In this document: piece after piece, positions 34,977 to 46,484 of the stretch
How the letters are laid out: the number at the start of each line of letters is the position of its first letter
Position numbering within the stretch: the first letter of the stretch is position 1
Source of the DNA: Brachionus plicatilis
Taxonomy: Eukaryota; Rotifera; Eurotatoria; Ploima; Brachionidae
Assembly (NCBI GenBank): GCA_010279815.1
Contig: QEOQ01000104.1
Location: 415,993-479,992 of the forward strand
Direction: 5' to 3'
DNA: 64,000 nt
Position numbers and translations under genes: made by a program
Notes under the pieces: model-generated
Database searches by the model: none
What the model saw: only the letters and a program-made list of their open reading frames with translations
What the model was told of the DNA's origin: nothing

Positions 34977-35315
34977 GGCAATGTGAAATTACAGTACAAA
35001 AAGTAAAAACTTTAATAATTTTTTTTCTAATTGTGCAAAAATGGTTCTGCAAAAAGTACAATATTGTACAAATTTGTACAAAAGAATTCCAAGCTCTGCA
35101 AAAACTATGCAATAAATTGCATAGTTTAATCGAGGATTTTTTGATGGTGTGCATTTTACAGAAAATTGCAGAGTTTTTGCAGAGCATGGAATTCTTTAGT
35201 ACAAATTTGTAAAATATTGTACCTTTTGCAGAACCGTTTTTGCAAAATTAGAAAAAAAAATATTAAAGTTTTTACTTTTTGTACTGTAATTTTTGTACTA
35301 AAATTTCACATTGGC
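34977..35315. mobile_element. Foldback element D (339 bp), different arms, same core
   Basis: Begins GGCAATGTGAAATTACAGTAC and ends with the near inverse. TTAACCGG at 34969-34976 and TTAACCTG at 35316-35323 are a target duplication with one mismatch; the empty site near 2890 reads TTAACCTG. The core 35093-35185 has GCTCTGCAAAAACTATGC, TGATGGTGTGCATTTT and GCAGAGTTTTTGCAGAGC. The short minus-strand open frame across it is fortuitous. Confidence 0.92.
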
Positions 35316-35512
35316 TTAACCTGAATTATTTAAATTATTGATTGTTTTTGTTAAATAAATTAGTGATCAATTATTTTGATGTTAATTTGATAATGAACCA
35401 TTATTAGACATAACATGTCTAGTAATGTTTAGTATTTTAATTAAGTTTTAAAATTTAAAATAATCGTTTTGATCTTAAAATTTGATCTGAAACTTCAATT
35501 TGCCGTAAATAA

Positions 35513-36129
35513 GTGGATTGAAACAATAATAGAAATATCGACTTTTTCCTGAGTCTAAAAATTTTTGCTAATTCAAAATTGACTTAAATCGATTGATACA
35601 TTTTTTAGTTAATAATCAGAGTTTTTTTTAAAGTCAAAAGTCTTAAATGAAGGCAATGACTAGATTTTTTGTCGGTCAAGATTTTGTGGCCATAATTATT
35701 TATCAAAATATTAATTTTTTTTTTTAAATAATAAATAAATTCAAAATAAGAAAAAAATGGAAATTTTAAATTTAATTTTATTAAAAGGCCCAGAATTGCG
35801 TTATCTTAAGTCAAAAAATATTTACTTGAATAGCGATTATTTTTTTTCTAATTTCACATCTCAAAAGTGCTTAAGTCAATTTAACAATAAAAGCTTTAAT
35901 AGCTAACAAAAGCTATTTTAACGCATGTAATCAAGAAGGACCTATATTTATTTCTTCAGCTAATTTTTATAGCTGATTTTTCTTTTTGCCATCAAAAAAA
36001 AATATTTTTTTATTTTCTTTTTTATTATTCTCAAGGCTTATTTTTTCCACAGCAAGATCATTTAATTATCCCTTAAAAAAATTAATTTATTTAAAAGAGA
36101 TAACAAAAGTTTGGAGGATTTAAATAGAT
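35513..36129. other. Intergenic, no gene seen
   Basis: AT-rich, with no supported feature. Confidence 0.5.
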
Positions 36130-36132
36130 AAA

Positions 36133-36522
36133 AATGAGTGGCTTAAAAGCAGTTGTACTTGTAAATTCTGGCTAAAAAACTTCTTTTGTAAACATATCAT
36201 AGCCATGTCCAGTAAGCTAAATCTCTGCCAAGTACCTCTTCAAGCAAAATGATTACCAATAGGTCAAAAGCGTAAAAGAAGTCAACCATCAAAAACTAGA
36301 ACTGCAACGTCAGCCAAGTGAAAAAAGTGAAGATTTTGAAGTAAATCAGGATTCAATTGAATCAAATACAAAACCAGCAACTATTGAACCTATTTCTCGG
36401 AATGAAAATTTAATGAACACAATTCAACCTAACCAAGCTTCTAAAAAAATTCCAGCAGTGGTTAATGAAAATTTTTCAATTAGCAAAAAAAATAAAGGAA
36501 GACGAAAAATGATTTTTTTTTA
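36133..36522 (+). pseudogene. MULE-type transposase SWIM domain and C-tail (copy g)
   Basis: The first frame reads EWLKSSCTCKFWLKNFFCKHIIAM, a clear SWIM zinc site (CxC...CxH), then a stop, LPIGQKRKRSQPSK, and another stop. From 36313 a second frame reads QPSEKSEDFEVNQDSIES on to a Lys/Arg-rich end at 36522. Order and motifs match the C-terminal third of MULE transposases; the catalytic part is absent. Confidence 0.7.
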
Positions 36523-37738
36523 GTCATTCTACACTTAATTTTTGTTTTTTATTGTTTTCTGGTGACAAAGAATAATTTTTCTATAAAAAAAAATTAGCTG
36601 GGAAATAATTATTAAGAATTTTTCTTATTTGTTAATAAAAATAAAATAAATTAGCTTGTGAAAAAAAATTTTTCTCATCAAGAAATAGATGGCACTTGAA
36701 AATGTGTGATTGAAAGTTTTTTTATTTTAAAAATCTAATTTACTTGATCAATTGTATTTTTCACAAATATATCTATTATTTACTTTTTTTTACGACGGTT
36801 CTATTGGGGAAAAAATCTTCGTCATGTGAAATTTTAGAAATATTTAAAATATTTGTATATGAGGTTGAACACCGTTCGCAATTTTAATAAATTAAGTAGA
36901 CACATTAACTTTGGCTGAATTTAATTTAGTTAATTTTTTTAAATTTTTTTATTAAATAACGCTCAAAATTAAGGTTAATTTAAATTAAACTGATATTATA
37001 GAAATTTAGCCAACTCAATCAAATGCTCTTAGAACAAACTCAATAATTTTTTGTCAATTGCTTGCTCAATTTAATTTTGAAGCTATTCAGGAAAAAAACT
37101 TTCCTACTCCAAATGGTACCCTTCAAAGATTTCCAATCAAATAATTGCTCATATTCTATTAACCATTTAATTAAGTCTAATAACTCCATTCTCATTCAGC
37201 TTCAAATTTATTTGCATTTTAAGTTAATGAACTTATTTTATTTTTTTAAAAATATGTTGAAAAAAAAGAATTATAAAAATAGCTTAATAAAAAACCAATA
37301 AGAGGAAAAAGAATAAAAAAATAAAATAATTAAAGGCTTTGCTACGGAGCAACCTAGAAAAAACATCTCTTAAAAAAGTCATTAGTGAAGGAACTTAATA
37401 AAAATATAGTAAATTAGAAAATTGAAAAAATATTCTAATATAAAAAATATTAAAGAGTAATCAATATTAAATTGCCGAGAACTTTAGAAAGCTAGGTATT
37501 TAAACCGATAAATGAAAAAAATTTAAGCATGGACATCTGAGTTGAAAAAATTTTAAAATCAAAATTGGCTACACCTTGGTTAAGATGGGAAAAAATACCC
37601 TCTCAAGCAGTTTTTTTTGTATTAAAAAAATAAATATAGAACAAATAAAAATTTGAATGACTAAAAAAGTTGGAACGGCTTGTTTTAAATTAAAAAAAGA
37701 AGAAAATTAAATTTTCAGGATTTTTTTTCGCATTTTAT
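36523..37738. other. Intergenic, no gene seen
   Basis: AT-rich. A 79-codon frame at 37062-37301 is low-complexity and not supported. Confidence 0.5.
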
Positions 37739-37856
37739 CAGACTTGGGCAAAAGTCATCAAGTTATTAAATTTTTTTTTTTTTTTTAAATTTGACTTGGC
37801 TTTAAAATTTTTTCTATAAAAAGAAAAGACTTTAAATTGACTTTTGCCCAAGTCTG
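37739..37856. repeat. 118-bp hairpin with GACTTGGGCAAAAGTC ends
   Basis: CAGACTTGGGCAAAAGTCA at 37739 is mirrored by GACTTTTGCCCAAGTCTG ending at 37856, and the interior also pairs in part. ACGCAAGTCTGCATTAGAC near 42260 is a looser relative. Probably a miniature foldback element. Confidence 0.65.
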
Positions 37857-38669
37857 CATTTTATAATTAAACACTATTTGTCTTCTCTGATAGTAATACT
37901 CTGTCCATTTTCTTGAAAGCAGATTTTTTTCCTATCTTATACACAAAATATGGCAAATTTTATTAAAGTATTTTCAAATCAGATTCCAAATGATCAATTT
38001 TTTTTTAAGTATCAGATAAATTTTCTTTTGGCATTTTCAATAATTAAAGGATCATTTTCGATTAAATCATGTCCGTCACAGTCCAAGAAAAATCGTTAAA
38101 AATTTCACTTTTTAAAAAAAAAAAAATTTTATAAGAATACTAAATAAAGTAAAAATAAACAATTCAATTTTCTTCAAAGTCTTGGAAACACAAATTGGAA
38201 AAAAAATCTCCATAAAACTGAGGGTTTCAGTTTCTTCATCATCTGAGTCTTCAAAATTAGTCATATTCAGTATTTGATTAATCTGATGTTTCCATTTATC
38301 CATCAAAATTACATTCAAAATCTTCATCATTATAATGATAATCGTTATTTTTTATCATCTGGGACTAGATGATTGATGAGAGATGATTGTATCATTTGCA
38401 TTTCTACGGAATACAACATGTTTTAAGGGAATTCTTTTTCCAGGACATGGAAAGTTGAAAAAACTTTACTAATCATTATTTCTAATTTTTAACTCGTAAA
38501 CTAAATCTTTGAAACCCTAAATTTCATTTTTTTGAGAGACTCAAAAAAATTCTATGCCCAGGGTTTTAAAAATAACCAAACCTTAAAAAAGTTGTAGTTC
38601 TTTGACATCCAAGTATTCATTAATAAAATTATAATATTATATTAAATTAGAATATTTTTTAAAATTATA
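37857..38669. other. Intergenic, no gene seen
   Basis: AT-rich. A 72-codon minus-strand frame at 38112-38330 with an acidic patch has no recognisable family. Confidence 0.45.
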
Positions 38670-38671
38670 TA

Positions 38672-39520
38672 CAGTGCTTTTACATGGTTCTTATAAAAAT
38701 TTGTCTAATTTTACGTAATCTTACACTTTCTTACCCACAAAATCTAAAGTAAAATTACGTAAAATTACTCATTATCGATAAGACACGGTGAATTCGATTT
38801 CGACCAAAAAATTTGGAATTTTTGCTATTTTTTCTTGATTTTTTAAAATTTTCTATAATTTTTTTATTTTTCAAACAAAAATTTTTTTCTTACAAAATTT
38901 TTTAATTTATATCAATATTTGTTGTAAATTTTGGTAATTTATTGCAAAAATTAAGTAATTCCTGTACGAAATGGTAAGAAATAGCAAAAAAATGCAACAA
39001 TTTAAAGTTTTATACATTAGTTTTTTTAAAGTTTATTCTAAATGAAAATTTTAAAAAGAAATTGTCTGTTTAATACATAAAAATGATAAAAAACGAATCG
39101 TTCGGTTTTAAAAGCTAAAAAATTATAGATTAATTCATTATTAAATTTCAAAAATAAAAATAAAAATTTTTTTGAATCAATTTTTTTATTTAAATTATCA
39201 AATTAATAAGGAAAGAAAAGCTAATATTCAAAAATCTTTCACATATTGTTTTAACGTTAACTTTGAAATATTTATTAATTCATATTAAAGATAAAGAAGA
39301 AATTGAAAGTTTAATGAAAAATAATGAAATATAATGAATAATAGTTTAAAAGTCTTATTTAATAATTTGATTTAATTTTTAATTTTTTTTACAAATTTTT
39401 ACCAATTTTTACTGAAATTCACTTTTTCAAAGTAAGGTCTTAAATTTACGTAAAAATCTGTAAAAAATTTTCATATATTTACGTAAAATTTGGTAAAACA
39501 CTAGTATCAAATCATCACTG
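38672..39520. mobile_element. CAGTG-ended element with TTACGTAA motifs
   Basis: TA-CAGTGCTTTTACATGG at the left and CACTG-TA (or an inner GTAAAACACTAG) at the right; both ends carry ATTTTACGTAA-type words. The interior is AT-rich without coding capacity. The words link it to the MITEs at 57587-58127 and fragments at 62190-63190. The exact right boundary is uncertain by 16 bases. Confidence 0.55.
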
Positions 39521-39853
39521 TAATTTACAGAATGAATTCAATAAATGGATAAATGAAAAGAGATTATCTCTCTGATTTTCAACTTTTTTGCTTTATTTTT
39601 TTTTTCGTTAAAAATTAAACAAAAATAACTTAATAATAATAATAATAAATTGAGTCATAGCAGGGAAGCACCCTGCGAGCAATCCACAACAACTTGAATC
39701 GCTATGATGACTGGTTGTGCGTTTGGCGAGAAGAAATCTGGGACGATGAGTGTTCGAGCTAAGACCCCCCAGTCCTAGCGTAAACGCTTCTGGGGATTGC
39801 CCAAGCCTTCAACTCACCGTCTCACTAACTTGGCCATGGTTGGTCGTTGAGGT

Positions 39854-41175
39854 TCAGGTGGTGGTGGTGTTCGTGCGGGCAAGATGTATGTCGAGGCGGG
39901 CCTTGAAGCTGTTAAGGGATGGAGCAATGACTGTCGAGGACGCGAGGTTGTTCCAGGTAAATGCAACTCTGTTATTTAGGAAGTTTGTTCGCGCCGGGCA
40001 GTTGAATAGTTGGACAAAAAGGCGTTTTTTGTGACCCCTGATTGCGTTGACTGGGCCGTAACAGGCGATGGACGACATAAGTTTGGTTGAGGCTAGCCAG
40101 TTGACGTCAAGTAGTCCATTTGCGATCTTGTAGTGGGAGATGAGGTCACCCCTTGATCTGCGTGATTCGAGGGTGGTTAGGTTCAGGATGGAGAGCCTAT
40201 CTTGGTAGCTGCTGTCTCTGATGCGACCTACTAGTTTGGTTGCTCTCCTTTGGATGTTTTCGATGATCCTTACATCTGCTCGTCTATGGGGATTCCATAC
40301 TGAGGTGGCATATTCGAGGTGAGGTCGGATAAAAGCAGTGTACAGGGAAATGAAAGATTGAGGATTCATGGAAAGCCTGGCGAAGTTGTCCAAGAATGGA
40401 GTTGGCTTTGGCCGCCGAGTGTTGGCAGTGGGTTCTCCATTTCAGGTCACTAGAGAAATATACGCCAAAGTCTTTTTCCATTTTGATTTCTTCTAGTGTC
40501 AGTCTGGAACCGGTTACAGCTGATATCATGGTGAGCTTGGAAGAAGCGCAGAAGTAATTTGTTTTATTTTTGAAAACCATGAACTTCCTTCTCGACGTTG
40601 AAACTCATGTACCAGGTGTTAGCCCAGGTCGCAAGCAGGTCTATATCGTTCTTGATGATGGCAATGATCTTGGTGTCATCGGCAAAGAGCTTGCAGTGGT
40701 GGTGTACTCCGTTTGGCATGTCGTTGATGAACAGGGTGAATAGTAGAGGACCAAGAACGGATCTCTGAGGTACACCACTCGTGACCTGGCACCAATCTGA
40801 AGAGCTGGAGCCGATTACTACTCGTTGTTTTCGTTCGGAAAGGAAATCGGAGAGCCAGCCGAGGAGGAGGCCGTCGAAACCGTATAACTTTAGCTTGGAC
40901 AGTAGTGCTGAGTGGTGTTTGCTGAAGACGGTATAGTTGTCCAGATTCGTGATTGAGTTGTTGGTGAACCAGGTTTCGGTGATCAACAGTAGATGAGGGT
41001 AGTTCTCGGTTATCAACCTGGCCTTGAGTTCGTCCCATTTGTTGTTTAGCGATGTGGCGTTGGTGTACAGGCATCTGATGAGTGGACTATTTGGAATTGA
41101 GGTAGGGTTAGATGTAGGTTTGGCTAAGAAGCGTTTGAAAAAGACGGGTTGTGCTTGGCTAGAGGGGTTGAACAA
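39854..41175 (-). pseudogene. LINE ORF2 with endonuclease-reverse transcriptase fusion by deletion
   Basis: The frame from 41175 reads LYTNATSLNNKWDELKARL and LLLITETWFT (endonuclease start with the catalytic Glu), then at about DNYTVFSKHHSALLSKLKLYGF passes straight into the reverse transcriptase (GVPQRSVLGPLL, FADD). This skips the rest of the endonuclease and the fingers of the reverse transcriptase. The usual QGS is QRS here. Frame changes near 40570 and 40350 lead to the C-terminal FIRPHLEYATSVW and RRATKLVGR block ending at 39854. Not functional. Confidence 0.85.
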
Positions 41176-41475
41176 AACACTCTAAACGAGTATCTTCTTC
41201 GTGGCTCTGTCGGTCTTGTAGAGGTACCCCCAACGAATACCCCAATAGAATTGCTTGCCCGCTTCGGATCCATATTTGAAAGGCCTCCCTCCTATAATTT
41301 TACATTGCTCCAATGCGTCGTTTGATACGTTCCTCTCGTAGCTTCATTTCCGTAGCGTGCTCAAAGGGTGTGAGGTCCCGATTAACATAGGTCTTCTTGA
41401 ACGGCTCGACGTCCTTCAGTTTCTTGGCGTTCTTAAGGGCTTTCTGCTGGGTAGGTTCATCGTTCAGATCAACAA

Positions 41476-41880
41476 TCAGTAGAGGGGTCTTAGTCGGGTC
41501 TCTGGGTTTGGTTTGACCTCAGTGGTCAGGTTGTTTTCCAGGGTACTAAAAAAGGTGTTTATTACTTTTTCTGAATCCGGGTTTAGTGCTTTTAGTGGCT
41601 GATCCTCGGAATGTAGGCCGTTAACCGTCATGCAGTTCTTCTTCTCGGATTTAGACTGTTGCTTTCTTTGCATCATAGTAAGCATAATCGGCATTGTTAG
41701 ATCCGTTTTGTCGATAACGCTGTTTTTCTGGAAAAGATTGCTCCATTGGAAATTTGGCGTTGCTGGTGTAGCGTCCTTTGCAGCTTGTAGTTCCTTGATA
41801 ATCCCGCGGAGTTCAACGATGTCATTTTCAAGGGTGGCTATCCTGGCGAGGGCCGCGTTATGGTCTTGAGCATTAACCAT
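41476..41880 (-). pseudogene. LINE ORF1 fragment with coiled coil
   Basis: From the ATG at 41880 the frame reads MVNAQDHNAALARIATLEND with heptad Leu/Ile spacing, a short coiled coil, then a polar stretch to a stop at 41476. Beyond it the coding signal continues in another frame (RDLTPFEHATEMKLREERI) to about 41280 with further stops. Such ORF1 products form RNA-binding oligomers. Broken by frameshift. Confidence 0.65.
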
Positions 41881-43136
41881 GAGGATGATGTGGAAGTTTA
41901 GTGGCAATATAATTTTGCAAAATTCAAATTTCAAATTTTGAATTTTTTTTTTTTTTTTTTTCTTATCTAATAACAGAATGAGTTTAATCACTCAGAGACA
42001 GAGTTTTTTAAAAGTCTAAATTCTGAAGTCAAGTCCAAGCGCAGGCTATAAAATTTTTGAATACTGAAGAAGAATTGTGAAGAAATTTATGAAAAAATTG
42101 CAAGAAAATTCTGATAGATGTCAAATTTTTTTTTTGATTAAAAATTATTTCAAGTAAAAAGATTTTTTTTTTGATAAAAAAATATTTCAAGTCAAAAGAC
42201 TTGACTTCAAAGGTCAGTGATTTTACTTTAAAAATGACTTTTTTTCTGTTTTTTACGCAAGTCTGCATTAGACAACCCAAGACAATTAAACTTTTTGATA
42301 TGAAGCCTGATCTAGCAAATAAAAAAAAAATCGGCTTTTTTTTGGGACTTTTAAAATTTTAGAGCCATTTCAAATTTAAATATAAAAATAAAAAGAGGAG
42401 TATGCCAAAACAATCAACATCACAGTTAAACTTTGTCTAAAACAAAAAAATCCATTTTATACTCTTTGTTAGTCAAATTTTTAATAAATTTTTACATAAT
42501 TTTTTGCTAAAGGACATGAAAAAAGAAGTCCATTTTCAGATAAAGCATTAAAAAATGATTAAGATGACGTGAAAAAAAAGGGGGCGGTGCTTTGTTCTAA
42601 TAAATAAAAAATAATCAAATAAAAAACTTATAAAATTAGCTTTGTTTACTTTTGAAGCTTTTTTGAAGCTCTTTCATATACTTTCTTAAATGTTTGAAAA
42701 TATTTTTCATTTAGATTTGAAAATATATTCAAAGTAACAGCTGGTCCGAAAATAAAAATTGCTTTTGAAACAAAATTTTTGCCTAAATAACAAATAGTCC
42801 CAATGTATTTTACCAATTTAGATTTGAATCTCAGTTGTAAGTATTGAAAAATTGTGAAAATTTGTAAGCGAGCGAAACCTGGTCGTTAAAAAAATACTGG
42901 TCGCTTGTATTTTTTTGATCTTTTAACCTGTTCGTTAATTTTTTTTAATTTTATAAATTATTTAAGTAAGTAAGATTGGTTAGGATTTGTTTGATAGCAA
43001 AGAGTAAATAGTGGTAAATTTAAAATGAGTTGATAAATTAGATAAAAGCATCCACGCAAAAAAAATGAATTAATAAAGTGACATTAATTAAAATTAATTT
43101 TTTAACACATGTCAAAAATTCACTCTGACAATGAAA
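41881..43136. other. Intergenic, no gene seen
   Basis: T-runs at about 41943-41961, GACTTG-type words at 42005-42035 and 42190-42265, and a partial copy of the following palindrome's arm at about 42940-43000 (ATTTAAGTAAGTAAGATT). No gene. Confidence 0.5.
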
Positions 43137-44276
43137 CATTTGATTTGAGCTAAAATAAAAAATTCTGAAAAATATTTGATCTTAATTTATAATTAACTTA
43201 TAATTAAATAATTCACGTTTTTATGAATAGAAATAATATTTTCATTATAAATAAATATGAAGACAAAATAAAATAAAGACAAAGTTAAAAAAAAACTGAA
43301 TTTTTTTTAATTTTATAAATTTTTTAAGTAAGTAAGATTTGTTTGATTTTTTCAAATTTGAAACCTCCTTCATCACCAGAAAAAAATCGACACAACATAA
43401 TTTGAAAATTTGAAAAAATCAAACAAATTTTAAATAATGAGAAAAGTAAAAGGAAATTTATTTTATTATATTATGAAGGTTTCGCCATAAGCGTTGAAAC
43501 TTACTACAAAAGAACATTTACCACAAAATATTTTACTACAAAATAACATTTACCACAAAACTTTTTCAATGGAATTTTAAACAAAAGAAACTAGACTAGC
43601 TTGTTGGTCTGATTGATATTCGAAGCAGCTGAAATTTGTTTTTTTGATAAAAAAACATATGATACCATTGCAATACAAGATCCAACAAGTGTGTGACTGT
43701 ACAGCCACTTATTATATTTTCTTGCTACTAACATACCATTAATTGCTCCAGTGGCCGTTGCCGAAAAAAAAAAACGCTGTATTAGGCAAAATATTTTGTG
43801 GTAAATGTTCTTTTAACATCAAACAACCGGCCGAAGAAATAATGGACATGCAGATCGTTTTGCTAAAACTTGATGTGATAATTTTATCGATATTTGGCTC
43901 AGTAAGTTTCAACGCTTATGGCGAAACCTTCATAATATAATAAAATAAATTTCCTTTTACTTTTCTCATTATTTAAAATTTGTTTGATTTTTTCAAATTT
44001 TCAAATTATGTTGTGTCGATTTTTTTCTGGTGATGAAGGAAGTTTCAAATTTGAAAAAATCAAACAAATCTTACTTACTTAAAAAATTTATGAAATTAAA
44101 AAAAAATTCAGTTTTTTTGTAACTTTGTCTTTATTTTATTTTGTCTTCATATTTATTTATAATGAAAATATTATTTCTATTCATAAAAACGTGAATTATT
44201 TAATTATAAGTTAATTATAAATTACGATCAAATATTTTTCAGAATTTTTTATTTTAGCTCAAATCAAGTTTGTTTT
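43137..44276. mobile_element. 1.1-kb palindromic element with arms of about 420-480 bp
   Basis: The left arm (from CATTTGATTTGAGCTAAAAT, through TTCACGTTTTTATGAATAG, AAGTAAGTAAGATTTG, and GGTTTCGCCATAAGCGTTG, to ACATTTACCACAAAATATTTT) is mirrored by 43790-44276 with few differences. The spacer of roughly 220 bp is unique. No terminal CAGT or GGCA signature and no target duplication are seen. It could be a large foldback transposon or an inverted duplication. Confidence 0.85.
43577..43790 (-). other. Open frame in the palindrome spacer
   Basis: On the minus strand the spacer reads SATATGAINGMLVARKYNKW, then LYSHTLVGSCIAMVSYVFFI, then a polar end and a stop at 43577. The two Gly/Ala-rich hydrophobic stretches look like small membrane helices. 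There is no start codon before the first Met in GMLV. I do not recognise it; it may be a captured exon of a host membrane protein or chance. Confidence 0.3.
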
Positions 44277-45368
44277 ACTATTTTTCTTTATTTTTTAACA
44301 TTTAAAAAAAAAAAATTTTATTTTTAAATTGAAATTATTTTATAATTTATTTTTTACTTTTAAAAGATGTTTAATTTTTTCGTTCTAATTAAATAATCAT
44401 GCAAATTAATGACAAGTCAAAAATACTTATTAAAATAACTTTGTATGATTCATAATATTTCACGTTTAAATATTTGTTAAATTTAAATCTAAAATACTTT
44501 GAAGAAGAAGATTTTTTTGTCTTAAACTAAAAAATAAACAAACTCTTCTCTCATTTGATTCCGTTACTCAAATTCTCGTCGAGGTTTACCTGGTAAAGTT
44601 GCTGTTCCTAGCGGCATTAGGTGTCTCTCCAGGCAATCTCACAAAAATCCTAATCACACCCCTCAGTATACTCAAGGCCAGTTTGAACCCTCGAAGGTCA
44701 AACATTACATTTGTAATTCAAATTTGTTTCTCTGAAGATTAGTGTGTAAATTTTAGAATAATTGATAATCCTTCAAATGGACGCTAAATATCAAATCCTA
44801 ATGATAAAATATTTAGGATTTAAATAATTATAATGTACCACTTCTCTTAGCGTTGCGTAAGCGGAAAACTTTCGTCCGATGAGTCAATTACAATCTCCTT
44901 ATACGTAAATAAAACGCAATTTACAAAAATTTTTAACGGGAAAGCGATAAATATTTAGAGAAATTAATTCAAATAGTTAAAGAATAAAAAAAAGCAATTC
45001 TTTCTTTTAAAAAAGAAAATATTTGTTTTAATAAAATTCAATTATTTTCAAGCAATTAGTTTGAATTTTGTTTTTGATTTATATTTTGTTATTTTCAAAA
45101 TTTGAAATCGTCTAGGCTTTGGAATCGGAATCAAAAGAAGAAGACATTAATTTTTATATTTATTTTAAAATAAACGATTTTTACAAACCCAAAAATTATT
45201 TAATGATAAATAAATTAAGCAATAAAATTTTTATTTTTTATTGCTACGAAAATAAAATTTTTTGAAAGATGAAATTGTTTTTGTAATATTACTAGTTCAA
45301 GAATTTCAAGAAAAACGTCAACTATTTAAAGAGCCCTATAAATAATTGGGTTTCAGATATTACATTTT
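44277..45368. other. Intergenic with a GC-richer island
   Basis: Mostly AT-rich. At about 44560-44737 the composition changes sharply and one plus-strand frame reads SRRGLPGKVAVPSGIRCLSR, then HKNPNHTPQYTQGQFEPSKV, to a stop. This looks like coding sequence of unknown origin but has no start codon or splice sites I trust. Confidence 0.35.
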
Positions 45369-45605
45369 TTAAAACAAAAATAATTTTATAACATTTTCAT
45401 TGCCAGTTCCTTTACCATCGTTTAAAATTAGATGTGCAATGATATTATTTGCATGGGAACGACGATCAATGTTTAATGTTTTACCAACTTCGGTTTGATT
45501 TTTGATCTCTTCATATTCATAAATAAAGCTTTGCTTGATAAGAAGCGAATATTTCATATGGTTCTTTATTGGATTTTTTTTCTGTAAAATGTTTTCGGGA
45601 TTCAT
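45369..45605 (-). other. Uncertain 78-codon frame
   Basis: Reads MNPENILQKKNPIKNHMKY, then YEYEEIKNQTEVGKTLNIDRR. The latter is faintly like the helix-turn-helix start of pogo-type transposases (K..Q.EVA..L.I). No inverted termini are found. 45606-46116 shows no gene. Confidence 0.3.
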
Positions 45606-46116
45606 CTCAGTTTACGGACTAGATTTGGAATCATTTGCTGATTCGGAAACAGATTTTTCAAGAATCATCATTTTTTGAAACCAACAAAAAAATTAACTCA
45701 CTATTTTTAACGAACAAACAAAGAAATCGAAGCGTTTTGAAAAAAAATTCAAAAATTGCAAAATTTGATTATATTTTGCTTGTAATTATATAACTTGGAA
45801 TAAAATAAATTTTTCATGTAATTTAAAAATCGTATTTTTATTTTTTTGGTCGCTTTTACATTTAAATATTGCATGCTGTTATAGAGTCAAGTTCCGGCCT
45901 AGCCATGCATATAATACCTAATCCTGCCTAAAGCGTGAAAAATTTAAAAATTTATTTTTTCGATTTTTTTTAACATGGTCCTCTACGGAGTAACCGTGTC
46001 GCGCTTATATTACGTTCTCAAAGTAGATGCTGGGTCTATAAATCCGAGGTTACGGTATTTATCTTATGTTTTAATTTGTTTTATTTTCGACATCGTCGCT
46101 TTTTTTTTGGCAGTGT

Positions 46117-46484
46117 GACAAAATATAGAAAGACAAAATGTAGAAAACGATTTTTTATTGGATAATATAGAATTTACCTGGAAAAAAAATGTAGAAAAAA
46201 AAATAGTCTAATTAATTTTTATTTCAATTTTTTTCTTTGTCAATTAGTAAATTATTTCCTAAACCTTCTAAAATTGCTTCAATATTCTCACTTTTATATT
46301 CTGTCAATAATTAATACAAAGTAAAAGTCTCAAATATATTATTATAATAATATAATTAAAATTTTCTATATTTTTTTACATATAGTTCTATTCTATATTT
46401 TGTCTTTCTATATTTTGTCATGTCTATATTTTGTCTTTCTATATTTTGGAGAAAATTCTACATTTTGTCTTTCTATATTTTGTC
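46117..46484. mobile_element. Foldback built on iterated TATATTTTGTCTT units
   Basis: GACAAAATATAGAAAGACAA at the left is mirrored at 46460-46484. The right side also repeats TCTATATTTTGTCTTTC several times in tandem (46390-46484). The interior is AT-rich and non-coding. Related units were not noticed elsewhere in the window. Confidence 0.7.

Larger units (their letters stand above)
34291..35504. mobile_element. Foldback element B (outer), interrupted by two other foldbacks
   Basis: Ends are GGCAAATTGAAGTTTAAGATC and its near inverse at 35504, with an 8-bp GTAAATAA at 34283-34290 and 35505-35512. It contains elements C and D. Its uninterrupted sequence is present at 2660-2930. Non-coding, with a TTGACATGTCATGTCAA palindrome inside. 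Confidence 0.9.
39627..41880 (-). mobile_element. CR1-like LINE, GC-richer than its surroundings, internally deleted
   Basis: On the minus strand: a gag-like ORF1 from about 41880, then an endonuclease N-terminus fused to a reverse transcriptase (41175 downwards), a C-terminal part to 39854, and a 3' tail of ATT units (39627-39650). Base composition is visibly more balanced than any host sequence nearby. No target duplication is seen. Confidence 0.85.

Noticed and set aside
40676..41074. Second minus-strand frame of 132 codons in the LINE
   Set aside because: Alternate frame over the endonuclease-RT fusion; the real motifs are in the overlapping frame.
44868..44892. Hammerhead-ribozyme-like words (TTTCGTCC next to GATGAGTC)
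   Set aside because: The two conserved blocks lie on opposite strands in the wrong order and CTGATGA is incomplete, so no hammerhead fold is possible as written.
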